Assembly: GCA_039198835.1 (NCBI GenBank)
Contig: JBCCTH010000133.1
Coordinates: 1 to 7,838 of the forward strand
Length of the DNA: 7,838 nt
Reading direction: 5' to 3'
Source: Shimia_B sp039198835
GTDB taxonomy: Bacteria; Pseudomonadota; Alphaproteobacteria; Rhodobacterales; Rhodobacteraceae
Shown: positions 6,919 through 7,838 of the stretch, in pieces
Position numbering within the stretch: position 1 is the first letter of the stretch
Layout: every line of letters starts with the position of its first letter
Notes under the pieces: model-generated
Seen by the model: the letters and a program-made list of their open reading frames with translations, nothing else
Told to the model about the DNA's origin: nothing
Databases searched by the model: none
Position numbers and translations under genes: made by a program

Positions 6919-7067
6919 GCCACGCTCTCCGGCGGTTCTGCTCGTTTGCCCTTACCGTTTTTATATATGGTCTTTTGGCGACAATCACGCCATTCAAAAG
7001 ATCGCAGCGCCGCGTCGGCATGGCTTAGCCGATCGCCCCCGCCAAGCGCCAGAAAAAGGGAGAGAAC
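6919..7067. promoter_or_regulatory. Divergent promoter region between the xerD operon and aroKB
   Basis: This 149-base gap separates two oppositely directed transcription units, so promoters for both must lie in it or close by. The most AT-rich element is TTTTTATATATGG (about 6957-6970), which could supply a -10 hexamer in either direction (TATATA at 6962-6967 on the + strand). I find no matching strong -35 at 17 bases for either strand, so exact promoters are not called. Forward ORFs running through it have no coding character. Confidence 0.4.
7058..7062 (+). promoter_or_regulatory. Shine-Dalgarno site of aroK
   Basis: GGGAG with 5 bases before ATG at 7068-7070. It fixes the aroK start there and argues against the longer forward ORF that begins upstream in another frame. 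Confidence 0.65.
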
Positions 7068-7615
7068 ATGGTCCGCCTCAAGCGCAATGTCGTCCTCATC
7101 GGGATGATGGGCGCGGCAAAACGGCTATCGGAAAAGCGCTTGCCGCGCGCATCGGCGTGGCCTTCCGCGACAGCGATCAGGCGCTCGAAGATGCCGCCAA
7201 TATGACGATCCCCGAGATTTTCGAGCGCGATGGCGAGGCATTCTTTCGCGAAAAGGAAGCGCAGATCATCGCGCGGCTTCTTGAACTAGAACCCGGCATT
7301 CTCTCAACAGGGGGCGGGGCCTTTCTGCAAAGCCAAACGCGCGAGGTGATTGCGGCGCGCGGCTTTGCTGTCTGGCTCAAAGCCGATCTTGAAATCCTGT
7401 GGCAGCGGGTGCGCCATAAGGATACACGGCCGCTTCTTCGGACGCAAAATCCCCGCGCGACACTCGCAAAGCTCCTTGAGGAGCGTGTGCCGTCTTATGC
7501 CCAGGCGCCCCTTGCCGTGAAAGCGGAGCCCGGCTTTTCGGTTGAAGATATGACCTCGGCGGTGATCGCGGCCCTGGCGGCGCGGCCCGATGTTCTGGAG
7601 ATGGCCGATGCATGA
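7068..7615 (+). CDS. aroK: Shikimate kinase AroK, reading frame broken by an apparent 1-base deletion in the P-loop
   Basis: Shikimate kinase phosphorylates shikimate at O3 using ATP (fifth step to chorismate, cytoplasm). From ATG 7068 the frame gives MVRLKRNVVLIGMMGA, the family's N-terminal strand and first half of Walker A. It then becomes nonsense. The frame ending at TGA 7615 resumes at once with GKTAIGKALAARIG. Restoring one G (GCGGC at 7113-7117 to GCGGGC) yields GMMGAGKT and a continuous 182-aa enzyme of normal size. Downstream landmarks are intact: DSDQ (shikimate-binding Asp pair), STGGGAF (substrate Gly loop), RHKDTRPLL (lid with conserved Arg) and RVPSYAQAP (nucleotide-site region). 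There is no decay elsewhere. Since AroK is normally essential unless another kinase exists, a sequencing or assembly error is the likeliest cause. A fresh mutation is the alternative. It ends 8 bases inside aroB. Confidence 0.9.
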
Positions 7616-7838
7616 GAGCGTTCATGTTGATCTGGGCACGCGCGCCTATGATGTCGTTATTGGCGAGGGGCTTATCGCTCAGGCAGGCGCGTTCATCGCG
7701 CCCCTCCTGACGCGCCCCAAAGTCGCCATCGTCACCGATGAACATGTCGCTCAAGCGCATCTGGCCCGTCTTGAACAGGCGCTGACCTCGGCGGGCGTCG
7801 AGCACAGCGCCCTCACACTGCCCGCAGGCGAAGCCACG
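7608..7838 (+). CDS. aroB: 3-Dehydroquinate synthase AroB, N-terminal part (cut by window end)
   Basis: The first 77 codons of AroB are present. This NAD- and divalent-metal-dependent enzyme converts DAHP to 3-dehydroquinate, the second step of the shikimate pathway. Starting at ATG 7608, the sequence MHESVHVDLGTRAYDVVIGEG is the typical family opening (a beta strand ending in Y-x-V-x-I-G). KVAIVTDEHVAQAHLARLEQAL follows, the nucleotide-fold strand and helix, then LPAGEAT, the start of the conserved 'LPxGExxK' motif, cut off at the edge. The start overlaps the aroK end by 8 bases, so translational coupling is likely; the aroK frameshift, if real, would place the ribosome in another frame there. 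The metal-binding and catalytic residues lie outside the window. Confidence 0.94.
   Translation, partial: MHESVHVDLGTRAYDVVIGEGLIAQAGAFIAPLLTRPKVAIVTDEHVAQAHLARLEQALTSAGVEHSALTLPAGEAT

Noticed and set aside
6824..7021. Reverse-strand ORF of 65 aa across the divergent promoter
   Set aside because: It overlaps the well-supported 49-aa gene in another frame and has no domain character or Shine-Dalgarno support.
6902..7067. Longer forward ORF (start near 6902) as the real aroK start
   Set aside because: The upstream residues have no similarity to shikimate kinases and lie in the frame used only after the frameshift. The true N-terminus with Shine-Dalgarno is at 7068.
7113..7123. Programmed -1 frameshifting in aroK
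   Set aside because: There is no slippery heptamer. Slippage on AAAA would replace the invariant P-loop Gly with Ala, whereas one inserted G gives a perfect motif.

Overview
The window looks like a piece of an alphaproteobacterial chromosome, probably Rhodobacterales or a close marine relative. The support is the gene set and order: a xerD-type recombinase next to a divergent aroK-aroB pair, a CNNM/CBS membrane protein and an Ala-rich secreted protein. High G+C, strongly GC-biased third positions and a tiny membrane protein at the head of the xerD operon fit too. This assignment is inference from family knowledge, not from a database search.

Layout. (1) 1-638: a lower-GC stretch (about 50% by hand count over the first 600 bases). 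It holds the 3' end of a beta-propeller-like gene on the + strand, interrupted by an in-frame TGA at 117-119, then about 190 bases with no gene. (2) 639-2945: katG (catalase-peroxidase) on the - strand, with a perfect 12-bp hairpin just after its stop and a Fur-superfamily-type 7-1-7 inverted repeat in its upstream region. (3) 2960-6918, all on the - strand and in transcription order from the right: a 49-aa membrane protein, a 510-aa exported Ala-rich protein of unknown function, xerD, and a CNNM/CBS/CorC-domain membrane protein. The first three overlap end to end. (4) 6919-7067: a divergent promoter region. (5) 7068-7838, + strand: aroK and the start of aroB, two consecutive-pathway shikimate enzymes whose genes overlap by 8 bases. 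The aroK frame is broken by an apparent single-base deletion inside its ATP-binding P-loop.

How the genes relate: AroB (step 2) and AroK (step 5) belong to the shikimate route to chorismate. XerD would act in chromosome dimer resolution at dif with XerC. KatG removes peroxide, and its upstream box suggests peroxide- or iron-responsive control. The 510-aa protein and the 49-aa protein have no assigned role. Their tight coupling with xerD is the most interesting unexplained arrangement here. I saw no CRISPR array, transposon, prophage or defence system. The two reading-frame lesions (TGA at 117, frameshift near 7115) could be real mutations or consensus errors, and both merit read-level checking.
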